Positions 1 through 5,493 are shown, counted from the stretch's first letter. The stretch is DNA of 8,685 nucleotides from JABDGR01 sp035546135 (GCA_035546135.1 DASZWY010000256.1:1-8685); one strand, 5' to 3'. Notes: generated by a model not told the origin, from the letters alone. Numbers and translations are program-made.

Positions 1-339
1 CTTGAATTCGTAGAACCCGCGCATGATGCGCGACATGTTGATGCCCTTCTGCTCGCTCGGCAGCGCCACCGTGCCCGTCACCGTCGTTTCCAGCGTCGCC
101 TGCGTGTTCTCCGCCGTCAGGTAGCGCAGCGGCAGGCGAAAGCCCGACACCCCCACCTGCACGATGGGCACATGCGCCCCCTGAATGTCGGCGACCGCCG
201 CGTTCTGCACATCCGGCAGGCTGGCGCGATAATCGGGCGTCACGTGGAAGTCCGCGTCATAGTGGTGTTTCAACGGTGGGTGGGCCGCGTCGGGAGAGGA
301 CGCCGGGCCGTTGGCGGGATGCTGCTTGGGCTCGCTCAT
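1..339 (-). CDS. folE2: GTP cyclohydrolase FolE2, N-terminal part (runs off left edge)
   Basis: Reading leftward from the ATG at 339, the frame stays open for 113 codons to the edge of the window. The protein shows landmarks of the FolE2 (type IB) GTP cyclohydrolase family: LPDVQ at residues 41-45, a VGV segment at 62-64, and KGINMSR at 98-104, equivalent to the KGTxMSR motif that the family carries early in its tunnelling fold. FolE2 converts GTP to dihydroneopterin triphosphate, the first step of folate (and sometimes queuosine) synthesis, in the cytoplasm, and unlike FolE is not strictly zinc dependent. Members are usually about 260-300 residues, so the C-terminal part with the metal-binding Cys, His and Glu lies outside. 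The first 40 residues are Pro/Ala/His rich and probably disordered. No Shine-Dalgarno sequence precedes the ATG; a promoter-like TTGACA lies about 50 bp upstream. Identification comes from remembered motifs only. Confidence 0.85.
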   Translation of the reverse strand, partial: MSEPKQHPANGPASSPDAAHPPLKHHYDADFHVTPDYRASLPDVQNAAVADIQGAHVPIVQVGVSGFRLPLRYLTAENTQATLETTVTGTVALPSEQKGINMSRIMRGFYEFK

Positions 340-366
340 GGCAAAAACGCAATTGCGCAGAGAATC

Positions 367-395
367 AACCTAACGTCCCCCCTGCGACCTGTCAA
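367..395 (-). promoter_or_regulatory. Candidate sigma-70-type promoter for folE2
   Basis: On the minus strand a perfect TTGACA (complement of 390-395) is followed after exactly 17 bp by TAGGTT (complement of 367-372), which matches 3 of 6 bases of the -10 consensus. A start of transcription near 360 would leave a leader of about 20 nt before the folE2 ATG. The spacing is ideal but the -10 is weak. The -35 lies only 15 bp from the left end of the first mini-transposon. Confidence 0.4.
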
Positions 396-410
396 AAAGG
401 AAAAGGGGCG

Positions 411-533
411 GGCAGTGTCCTAATTTGCGGGCGCAGCAAGACTGCGCCCCTACAAAAACGCCTTGTACCGCTCGTAGGGGCGCAGTCTTGCTGCGCCCGT
501 TTTAGAACTGGTTCTTTAAATTCGGACATTACC
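411..533. mobile_element. MITE-like non-autonomous element 1 (123 bp) with 8-bp target duplication
   Basis: The element starts GGCAGTGTCCTAATTT (411-426) and ends with the imperfect inverse (518-533; 13 of 16 match). It is flanked by the direct repeat AAGGGGCG at 403-410 and 534-541. The inside is a large inverted repeat: 428-453 is the perfect 26-bp reverse complement of 474-499, around a 20-nt spacer. Each arm also folds on itself (GGGCGCAG, 5-nt loop, CTGCGCCC). There is no coding capacity, so mobilisation would need a transposase in trans. An 8-bp duplication with GG...CC ends fits families such as ISL3 or IS1595, but the parent is not identified. It sits between the divergent folE2 and the glyoxalase-like gene. 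Confidence 0.8.
428..499. repeat. REP-like paired hairpins inside element 1
   Basis: Perfect inverted repeat, arms 428-453 and 474-499. Each arm carries its own 8-bp hairpin (429-436 with 442-449, and the mirror copy in 477-498) plus a GCCCCTAC or GTAGGGGC box facing the centre. The arrangement resembles paired bacterial REP units, here contained within terminal repeats and a target duplication. Transcribed RNA could form either one long hairpin or two short ones. Confidence 0.85.
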
Positions 534-551
534 AAGGGGCGGGGATAATTC

Positions 552-665
552 GGTCATGTCTCACTTTTGGCCGTCGCAAGCGACGCCCCTACAGTTTTTG
601 AGTCGATTGCTGTAGGGGCGCCGCTTGTCGGCGGCCCTTCTTCAAGCTCAACCTGAGACACTACC
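552..665. mobile_element. MITE-like non-autonomous element 2 (114 bp) with 8-bp target duplication
   Basis: The left end is GGTCATGTCTCA (552-563); the right end reads GGTAGTGTCTCA on the minus strand (654-665), matching at 10 of 12. The flanking direct repeat GATAATTC is present at 544-551 and 666-673. The ends share the pattern GGYNNTGTC with element 1, and the centre again carries a CGCCCCTACAG / CTGTAGGGGCG inverted repeat (584-594 and 610-620). Between the outer and inner repeats are short hairpins (572-576 with 581-585; 620-624 with 631-635) whose sequence differs from element 1. No ORF is present. Its left target duplication begins two bases after the right target duplication of element 1, so two separate insertions landed almost side by side. 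The right end lies about 50 bp before the ATG of the glyoxalase-like gene. Confidence 0.8.
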
Positions 666-715
666 GATAATTCTGGCGCTTGCCTCCCCAGCGCATTTGC
701 ATCACATCAATTTTT

Positions 716-1102
716 ATGCGCGTCAAAAAACTCCTCCACACCCGCATGCGGGTCGACGACCTCGAACGCACGGTCAAGTTCTACACCGACATCCTGGGCC
801 TTGAAATCGAAGCCCGCCGCGAATCGCCCCGCGGCTCCAAACTCGTTTTTCTCCGCACCCCGGGCAGCGAGGAACTCCTCGAAATCACCTATTATCCCGA
901 AGCCGGCCACGTCCAGGTCCAGCCCGACCTCATGCACCTGGCCTTCGAGGTCGAAAACCTCGAGGAATACGGCAAGTATCTCGCCACCAAGGGCATAAAA
1001 TTCTCCGACGGCCCAACCACCAGCCAAAGCACCGGCTCGGTCTTTGCCTTTATTGACGCCCCGGAAGGCTACGAAATCGAACTCATCCAGCGCGCCCGTT
1101 AG
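716..1102 (+). CDS. Glyoxalase I-like VOC-family metalloenzyme
   Basis: This 128-residue protein has the length and ββαβββ vicinal-oxygen-chelate pattern of lactoylglutathione lyase. Four candidate metal ligands fall at H8, E56 (in LLEITYY), H74 (in LMHLAFEV) and E122 (in GYEIELIQ). The last three numbers are the same as those known for E. coli GlxI, whose first ligand is H5. RVDDLERTVKFYTDILG at 12-28 is the usual first helix. Glyoxalase I isomerises the hemithioacetal of methylglyoxal and glutathione in the cytoplasm. A Glu at position 56 argues against methylmalonyl-CoA epimerase, which has Gln there. Whether this host makes glutathione is unknown, so the substrate stays open. I chose ATG 716 because it gives the canonical N-terminus MRVKKLLHT; an in-frame TTG at 680 would add 12 unlikely residues. 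No Shine-Dalgarno sequence is visible. It is monocistronic in appearance, with no clear terminator after it. Confidence 0.85.
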   Translation: MRVKKLLHTRMRVDDLERTVKFYTDILGLEIEARRESPRGSKLVFLRTPGSEELLEITYYPEAGHVQVQPDLMHLAFEVENLEEYGKYLATKGIKFSDGPTTSQSTGSVFAFIDAPEGYEIELIQRAR

Positions 1103-1177
1103 GGCTGTAGCGAGGCCGGGCTGCGGCCATTCCGCTCCTTGAATAATGCTTGCAAGACTCTGCAACCGGTCTCCTAA

Positions 1178-1192
1178 TTGCGGGGTTAGTAC
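1178..1192 (+). promoter_or_regulatory. Shared upstream motif, copy 1 (TTGCGGGGTTAGTAC)
   Basis: This 15-mer matches 13 of 15 bases of TTGCGGGGGTAATAC upstream of the paralogous gene. In both places TGCAAC lies 10-11 bp earlier, and the distance to the ATG is similar (37 versus 31 nt). The surrounding DNA is otherwise diverged, so the motif is a candidate promoter element or operator. A TTGCAA at 1150-1155 with CCTAAT 17 bp downstream (1173-1178) is a possible promoter overlapping it. Confidence 0.4.
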
Positions 1193-1229
1193 TACTCCTT
1201 CTTAGTTTAGTTTACCCCCTCAACCCAAC

Positions 1230-1646
1230 ATGAAAAGCTCCCTGAAGTTAGTTGGAATTCTCGCAGCCAGCTCGCTGGCCGCGTCCCTCCCGGTGGTGCT
1301 CGCCCAAGATGCGCCCCCTCCCCCTCCTCCCCCCCCTCCCCCGGCCGCCCCTCAAGGTGGCATGGGCGCTGGCATGGGCGCTCCTCGCGGCCCTGGCGGT
1401 CCCGGCGGCGGTTTTGGCCAGCAGGACACTCCCAGCACCGAAGAAATGGCGACCCTGAACAAGGCGCTCAAGGCGCTCCTCGCCAAGGATCCGGATGCTG
1501 CCAAAGTTCTCGCGGCGCACCCGAATTATAACCCCCTCGTCTCCTTCGGCGGTGGCCGTGGCGGCTTCGGCGGTGGCACCGGTGGCGGTCGCGGATCGGG
1601 TGGTCGTCGCGGTGGTGGCGGTGGTGGCGGTGGCGCCGGTGGTTAA
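1230..1646 (+). CDS. Secreted proline/glycine-rich protein, paralogue 1 (unknown family)
   Basis: I do not recognise the family. The 138-residue product starts with a Sec-type signal peptide (MKSSLK, hydrophobic 7-24, probable cleavage after VLA at 23-25). The mature end QDA is followed by ten consecutive prolines (29-38), then a Gly/Met/Pro-rich linker. A compact core at 68-106 contains STEEMATLNKALKALL and AKVLAAHPNYNPL. The tail (107-138) is almost only Gly and Arg with RGG-like motifs. The core looks like two amphipathic helices followed by a Pro/Asn-rich turn and differs from the second paralogue at only 3 of 39 positions, while the linkers and tail have diverged. Ten prolines in a row would stall ribosomes without EF-P. 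The protein is probably exported; no lipobox, membrane anchor or cysteine is present. No Shine-Dalgarno sequence precedes the ATG; the leader is C/U rich. A hairpin terminator follows, so it is probably its own transcript. Confidence 0.85.
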   Translation: MKSSLKLVGILAASSLAASLPVVLAQDAPPPPPPPPPPAAPQGGMGAGMGAPRGPGGPGGGFGQQDTPSTEEMATLNKALKALLAKDPDAAKVLAAHPNYNPLVSFGGGRGGFGGGTGGGRGSGGRRGGGGGGGGAGG

Positions 1647-1692
1647 TCCCATTCCCCCAATATTCTGGCTGGAATCTTTTCCGGTCATTTCG

Positions 1693-1730
1693 ACACCCGC
1701 CGCGCGCATCGCCGGCGGGTGTTGCGTTTT
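1693..1730 (+). terminator. Rho-independent terminator after paralogue 1
   Basis: ACACCCGCCG (1693-1702) pairs perfectly with CGGCGGGTGT (1713-1722) around a 10-nt loop, followed by TGCGTTTT. It separates the two paralogous genes into different transcripts. The ACACCCGC / GCGGGTGT core recurs in the terminator after the second copy. Confidence 0.75.
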
Positions 1731-1796
1731 CTAACGGTCGGGTTGGTGGGAGAAGGCCGCCAAAATTAAATGTAAAAAATTGCAACTTGCATCCAT

Positions 1797-1811
1797 TTGC
1801 GGGGGTAATAC
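1797..1811 (+). promoter_or_regulatory. Shared upstream motif, copy 2 (TTGCGGGGGTAATAC)
   Basis: Counterpart of the motif at 1178-1192 (13 of 15 identical), 31 nt before the ATG of the second paralogue. It is preceded by an A/T-rich stretch (about 1763-1781) and by TTGCAA at 1780-1785. TAATAC at 1806-1811 could act as a -10, but its 20-bp spacing from TTGCAA is long, so the exact promoter is unresolved. Confidence 0.4.
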
Positions 1812-1842
1812 ATTTTCTTCTCCCCTTCTTTAACTCTCCCCT

Positions 1843-2358
1843 ATGAAAACATCCAAGATTCTAGCGACCCTGTTCACAGCCGGCGCACTGGCTGCAATTC
1901 CGGTGGTGCTCGCCCAAGATGCGCCTCCGCCGCCTCCTCCTCCGCCCCCTCCTCCCGCTAGCACCGCGCCCGCGGGTGGTTCCGCCGGTTCCGGCGGTCG
2001 CCGTGGCGGTGGCACTGGCGGTGGCCGTCGTGGCACCGGTGGCTTTGGCTCCGGCGGATTTGGTGGCGGCGGCTTCGGCGCCCAAGGCCCGATTGACGCT
2101 CCCAGCACGGAAGAAATGGCGACGCTGAACAAGGCGCTCAAGGCCCTGCTCGCCCAAGATCCGGATGCGGCGAAAGTCCTCGCGGCTCACCCGAATTATA
2201 ACCCGCTCGCTACTTTTGGTGGTGGCGCGCGTGCTGGCGGTTTTGGCTCCGGCGGCTTCGGCTCCGGCGGTCGCCGTGGCGCAGGTGGCACGGGTGGTCG
2301 TCGTGGTGGCGGCGCTCCCGCGGCCGGCTCCGGTTCGGCTGCGGCCACCGGCGCTTAA
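1843..2358 (+). CDS. Secreted proline/glycine-rich protein, paralogue 2 (unknown family)
   Basis: This is a 171-residue paralogue of the preceding gene. It has a signal peptide (MKTSK, hydrophobic 6-23, probable cleavage after VLA at 22-24), eleven consecutive prolines (28-38), a Gly/Arg/Phe-rich segment (45-79) with GFGSGGFGGGGFG, the conserved core at 87-125 and a second Gly/Arg/Phe-rich tail (126-171) ending in Ala/Ser. The core keeps STEEMATLNKALKALL and HPNYNPL. The differences from paralogue 1 are K to Q, V to A and S to T. The extra length is all low-complexity expansion before and after the core. There is no cysteine, lipobox or later membrane helix. The order signal, polyproline, linker, core, RGG-like tail suggests a surface or matrix protein whose flexible parts carry a small folded module, but no function can be assigned. 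It is followed by a strong terminator and lies 230 bp before the pilin-like genes on the same strand. Confidence 0.85.
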   Translation: MKTSKILATLFTAGALAAIPVVLAQDAPPPPPPPPPPPASTAPAGGSAGSGGRRGGGTGGGRRGTGGFGSGGFGGGGFGAQGPIDAPSTEEMATLNKALKALLAQDPDAAKVLAAHPNYNPLATFGGGARAGGFGSGGFGSGGRRGAGGTGGRRGGGAPAAGSGSAAATGA

Positions 2359-2406
2359 TCCCCGCCCCTCCTTCGCGAAGCCGGAAAGATTTTCCCGCCT
2401 CGCTTC

Positions 2407-2445
2407 AAACACCCGCGGCACTACGCCGCGGGTGTTTTGTTTTTG
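2407..2445 (+). terminator. Strong rho-independent terminator after paralogue 2
   Basis: A 13-bp perfect stem, AAACACCCGCGGC (2407-2419) with GCCGCGGGTGTTT (2425-2437), loop ACTAC, followed by TGTTTTT. It isolates the secreted-protein gene from the pilin-like cluster downstream. Confidence 0.9.
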
Positions 2446-2544
2446 CGCGTGCTCAAGCTCCGGCTGGTGCAGAAGGCGCCCGCAAGTGATAAAAACAGCT
2501 CAGCGATTATCTCTTCACCGCGTCGGCCCCGCCAATTCTTGCCA

Positions 2545-2576
2545 TTGACAGGCTCGGCCTCTCTGGCAACGATAAA
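2545..2576 (+). promoter_or_regulatory. Candidate promoter of the pilin-like operon
   Basis: A perfect TTGACA at 2545-2550 lies 38 bp before the first pilin ATG. The best -10-like hexamer, GATAAA (2571-2576), sits 20 bp downstream, longer than the usual 16-18. If used, the transcript would have a very short leader (about 5-8 nt). It is the only promoter-like signal between the terminator at 2407-2445 and the gene. Confidence 0.3.
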
Positions 2577-2588
2577 TCGCTTCACCCC

Positions 2589-3461
2589 ATGTCCCGTACC
2601 CCACCCATCCGCCCCGCCCACCGGCCCGGCCAGGCGAACCTGTCGCTCGCCCAGCGCGCCCGGTCCGCGTTCACTCTGGTGGAAATGCTCGTGGTGGTCG
2701 CTTTGATCGGCTTGCTCGCCGCCATTATCGGCATTTCCATGAAGGGCGGCAGCCAGGGCCTTTCCCTCGCGACGGCCCAGCGCGGCGTCCTCTCCATGGT
2801 CCGCGCCGGTTTGGCCGCTGCGCGCATTCATAACACCCGCGCCCGCCTCATCATTTTTGCCGACTTGCAAAATTGGAAACAGGGCGATGATGCCACCGCC
2901 CAGGCCATTGATGCCAAGGTCCTGCATTATTACGGCGTTGTTTACGCCATGTCCGATGACCCCAATTTGAAGCCCGACCCCATTACCAACACCAAGCCCT
3001 ACCGCACCTGGATTGCCTTCAATGACGGTGCTTCGCTCCCCGACGGCATCTACTTCGTCCCCGCCAAGCCCAGCGGTTTTTGCACCGACCTGCCCGACAT
3101 CGCAACGAACGGCCAAAACGCCATCACCACCGATTTTACCTACACGACTCCCACGAGCATTGATAACCATCAAGGCACCACCACCGGCCTCATGCAGCTT
3201 TATTTCCCGCTCAACAACTGGACGGAGGAGGGCCAGGGCGACTGGTGGTATTTCATCGAATTTCCCCCTGACGGCTTCTACTTCAACTCCAACCACAACG
3301 ATAACATCATCATCGGCGCCGGCACGCCCACCTCCGTTTCCAGCATCAGCTTTCTCGGCACCGGCGAGCACCCCAATCTCATGTTCTCCGGCGTGCAGTT
3401 GCGCCAGATCGGCGGCGCCGCCCCGGTGCGCAGCGCCTTGGACTTTAGCCCCACCAAGTAA
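2589..3461 (+). CDS. Type IV pilin-like protein, Verru_Chthon cassette D-like (GspH/FimT-type pseudopilin)
   Basis: The 290-residue protein has a class III (prepilin) signal. A 27-residue positively charged leader ends at SA, followed by FTLVEMLVVVALIGLLAAI from F28, with the invariant Glu at mature position 5 (E32). A prepilin peptidase would cut A27|F28 and methylate F28; Ala rather than Gly at -1 is tolerated but less usual. After the N-terminal helix comes a long soluble domain rich in Asp, Asn, Thr and aromatic residues, with no cysteine bridge pattern. The segment GVLSMVRAGLAAARIHNTRARLIIFAD (about 63-89) resembles the start of GspH/FimT-type minor pilins. It is first of three co-oriented pilin-like genes, 14 bp before the next. 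I assign it to Verru_Chthon cassette protein D from gene order and N-terminus only. It may prime a pseudopilus or belong to an uncharacterised envelope structure. Confidence 0.8.
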   Translation: MSRTPPIRPAHRPGQANLSLAQRARSAFTLVEMLVVVALIGLLAAIIGISMKGGSQGLSLATAQRGVLSMVRAGLAAARIHNTRARLIIFADLQNWKQGDDATAQAIDAKVLHYYGVVYAMSDDPNLKPDPITNTKPYRTWIAFNDGASLPDGIYFVPAKPSGFCTDLPDIATNGQNAITTDFTYTTPTSIDNHQGTTTGLMQLYFPLNNWTEEGQGDWWYFIEFPPDGFYFNSNHNDNIIIGAGTPTSVSSISFLGTGEHPNLMFSGVQLRQIGGAAPVRSALDFSPTK

Positions 3462-3475
3462 TTCGCCATCCCTTC

Positions 3476-4321
3476 ATGTCCACCCCCGCTTTTGCCCTGC
3501 GTCGCCCGCGGCGCGCCTTCTCCTTGGTCGAGGTCATCCTCGCCTTGGGCGTCATGGCCATCGCCATCGTGTCCATCCTCGGCCTTATTGGTTCCACCCT
3601 GACGGACGTGCGCCAGACCGAAGATATCATCGCCGGCACCTCCACCATTGGCAAGATGAACGCCATCCTGAGCAACACCATCTTCTGGGACAGTCAGACC
3701 AAGGATGAAAGTGTCTATTGGTGGGTTTACAATTCCAAGTCCGACTCGCCCACCGTGTTTTTGTTTTATGATGCGGTACCCTCCACCACCACCGGTCCCA
3801 CCGGCAGTGCTCCCATCCAGCGCGTGGCGCGTTTCAACGTCAATACCACCGAACTCAACACCCCCGACACCACTTTTTACGCCAACTCCGGCAACGGCGT
3901 CACGGGGGACACCACCCGTCCGCAACTCCCCGTCCAAGTCTCATTATCGGATTTCGCCAACACCCTCGCGGCCGGCCGCGTCACCGGCGCCGTCATCGCG
4001 ATGACCGTCTCCGTCTCCCCCTTGATGAAAAACTTCCCCACCAAGGGCCCCGACGGCAACGAAGCCACCAAGTATTACCACGACCCCACCAGCGGCAGCC
4101 TCTTTCCCGACTCGCAGAATGGATTGCCGGCCGACCCCAGTGGTCTCTCCGGCAGCAATGTCTATCCCGAAGGCTATTTCCCCATCCTCGTGCAAGCTTT
4201 CACCGTGCCGGTGGGCAGCTTCCAGGCCAATGCCGACACCGACACCCTGGCCCGCCAGATTGTGGACAGCCTGAATGCCGGCAACCGCATCTTCACTTAC
4301 ACCACCGCCAAATTGCGCTAG
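3476..4321 (+). CDS. Type IV pilin-like protein, Verru_Chthon cassette B-like (GspI/PilV-type)
   Basis: A short basic leader of 14 residues (with RRPRRA before the cut) is followed by FSLVEVILALGVMAIAIVS, with Glu at mature position 5 (E19). Cleavage is expected at A14|F15, again with Ala at -1. The FSLVEV(I/V)LALG form is typical of PilV/GspI-like minor pilins and of the B member of the verrucomicrobial cassette. The remainder (about 45-281) is a soluble, Thr/Asn/Asp-rich domain beginning with a helix (LIGSTLTDVRQTEDIIAGTS) and containing no further membrane segment or cysteine. At 281 residues it is larger than GspI. It starts 14 bp after the preceding stop and ends 45 bp before the next pilin-like gene, so the three are probably co-transcribed. 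The exact subfamily would need an HMM search. Confidence 0.75.
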   Translation: MSTPAFALRRPRRAFSLVEVILALGVMAIAIVSILGLIGSTLTDVRQTEDIIAGTSTIGKMNAILSNTIFWDSQTKDESVYWWVYNSKSDSPTVFLFYDAVPSTTTGPTGSAPIQRVARFNVNTTELNTPDTTFYANSGNGVTGDTTRPQLPVQVSLSDFANTLAAGRVTGAVIAMTVSVSPLMKNFPTKGPDGNEATKYYHDPTSGSLFPDSQNGLPADPSGLSGSNVYPEGYFPILVQAFTVPVGSFQANADTDTLARQIVDSLNAGNRIFTYTTAKLR

Positions 4322-4366
4322 GCCGCCGGTTTCGCGGCCGCGCGCGGTTTTTTCTCCCACTTTGTC

Positions 4367-5470
4367 ATGACCCTCCGCCACCGTCTGTTTGCCCGGCGCC
4401 GTTTCGCGGCCACGCCCGCTGCGGCGCGCGGCTTTACCTTGGTCGAAATCCTGACTGCCACCGCCATCATGGCCCTGCTCGTCTCGCTGGTCATGACCAT
4501 CCTCAGCCAGATTGTCGCCGCGTGGAACCGCTCTTCCGACGAACTCGCCATCGGCGGCGTCGCTCACCAGGCGCTCGATACCATCGCCGCCGACCTTGAA
4601 ATGGCCATTTTCCGCAATGACGGCGGCCAGTGGTTTGCGTGCAAAACCGAGCAGACGCCCAACAGCCCCATCTCCGGCATCACCAATACCCGGCTCATCT
4701 TTTTTGCCCCCACCCACCTGCGGCAGGCCAAGGACAACACCTCGACCAGCGACAAGGACAACACGCCCATCAACGGCGACATTTGCCTCATCGAATACCG
4801 TGTAACTTACGGCGACCCCTTTGGCAACTCCGCCAGCAATAATAAGACTTTTTCCCTCCATCGCGTGGCCCTCGACCCGGCCACCACCCTCTTTGGTGTC
4901 AATGGCAACGCCCTCCTTGGGCTGAAGGATAACGGCGGTTTCGCTGCTACTCTCCCGGACGCCTTGGACAAGACGCAAGTGGACACCAGCACGGATGTGG
5001 TGCGCAACAGCGTCCAAGGCAATCAGGGCAAGACCATGACCATCAATCTTCGCGGTACCGGTTCTTACGAAACCATCCTGCTCGACAATGTCGCCCGCTT
5101 CAACGTCTTCCTTTTCTATGTTGGTTATAACCCCAAGGCGGGCGTCGCGCCCATTACGCAGATCTATCCCCAGAGCTTCCCCAGCCCGGAAACCACCGAA
5201 TTTTATTTTGGCGGTGAACGCCCTGGCTCCGAAGCCACGCGCCAGCCTCAATTCATCAACCTGATTTCCAACGCGACGGATTCCTCCAACCCCACCTTTA
5301 TCCGCCTCGCCTTTGCCGACGTCACCATCACCGTGCTCAAGGAGGAAGGCGTCACGCTCCTCAACACCTTTAGCGGCTCCCTTCCTGAAGGCCTGACCTG
5401 GGAGGACTTCCTCAAACAGTATGGCCGCACCTACACCGAGCGCGTGTATTTCTACAACAGCCCGGGTTGA
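4367..5470 (+). CDS. Type IV pilin-like protein, Verru_Chthon cassette C-like (GspJ/PilW-type)
   Basis: The 367-residue protein has a 22-residue Arg/Ala-rich leader, then FTLVEILTATAIMALLVSLV after G22, with Glu at mature +5 (E27). This one has the canonical Gly at -1. A long amphipathic helix continues through QIVAAWNRSSDELAIGGVAHQALDTIAADLEMAIF (about 48-82), the pattern of PilW/GspJ-like minor pilins. Segments GGQWFAC (about 86-92), LIFFAPTHLRQ and GDICLIEYRVTYG are, from memory, characteristic of Verru_Chthon cassette protein C. A single cysteine pair candidate exists (in WFACKT and DICLIEY). It is third in the pilin-like row and ends 23 bp before the convergent stop of the glycosidase gene; no terminator is visible in between. 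The usual next gene, a large PilX/GspK-like protein A, is missing here. Confidence 0.8.
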   Translation: MTLRHRLFARRRFAATPAAARGFTLVEILTATAIMALLVSLVMTILSQIVAAWNRSSDELAIGGVAHQALDTIAADLEMAIFRNDGGQWFACKTEQTPNSPISGITNTRLIFFAPTHLRQAKDNTSTSDKDNTPINGDICLIEYRVTYGDPFGNSASNNKTFSLHRVALDPATTLFGVNGNALLGLKDNGGFAATLPDALDKTQVDTSTDVVRNSVQGNQGKTMTINLRGTGSYETILLDNVARFNVFLFYVGYNPKAGVAPITQIYPQSFPSPETTEFYFGGERPGSEATRQPQFINLISNATDSSNPTFIRLAFADVTITVLKEEGVTLLNTFSGSLPEGLTWEDFLKQYGRTYTERVYFYNSPG

Positions 5471-5493
5471 TGCCTCCGGCGGCGTGGACCGCT

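Noticed and set aside
428..499. CRISPR-like repeat-spacer structure
   Set aside because: There are only two arms in opposite orientation; they are an inverted repeat inside a mobile element with a target duplication, not direct repeats.
172..548. Two plus-strand frames across the folE2 start and the first mini-transposon
   Set aside because: They run through the antisense of folE2 and through inverted repeats; no motif or conserved context.
680..715. TTG start extending the glyoxalase-like protein by 12 residues
   Set aside because: The ATG at 716 gives the family-typical N-terminus and metal ligands at the E. coli numbers.
1111..1135. GGCCGGGCTGCGGCC as a terminator after the glyoxalase-like gene
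   Set aside because: The stem is short with no following T run; too weak to call.
1248..2421. Thr/Ala/Arg-rich minus-strand frames opposite the two secreted Pro/Gly-rich genes
   Set aside because: Reverse complements of repetitive Gly and Pro codons stay open by composition; no start context or signal supports them.
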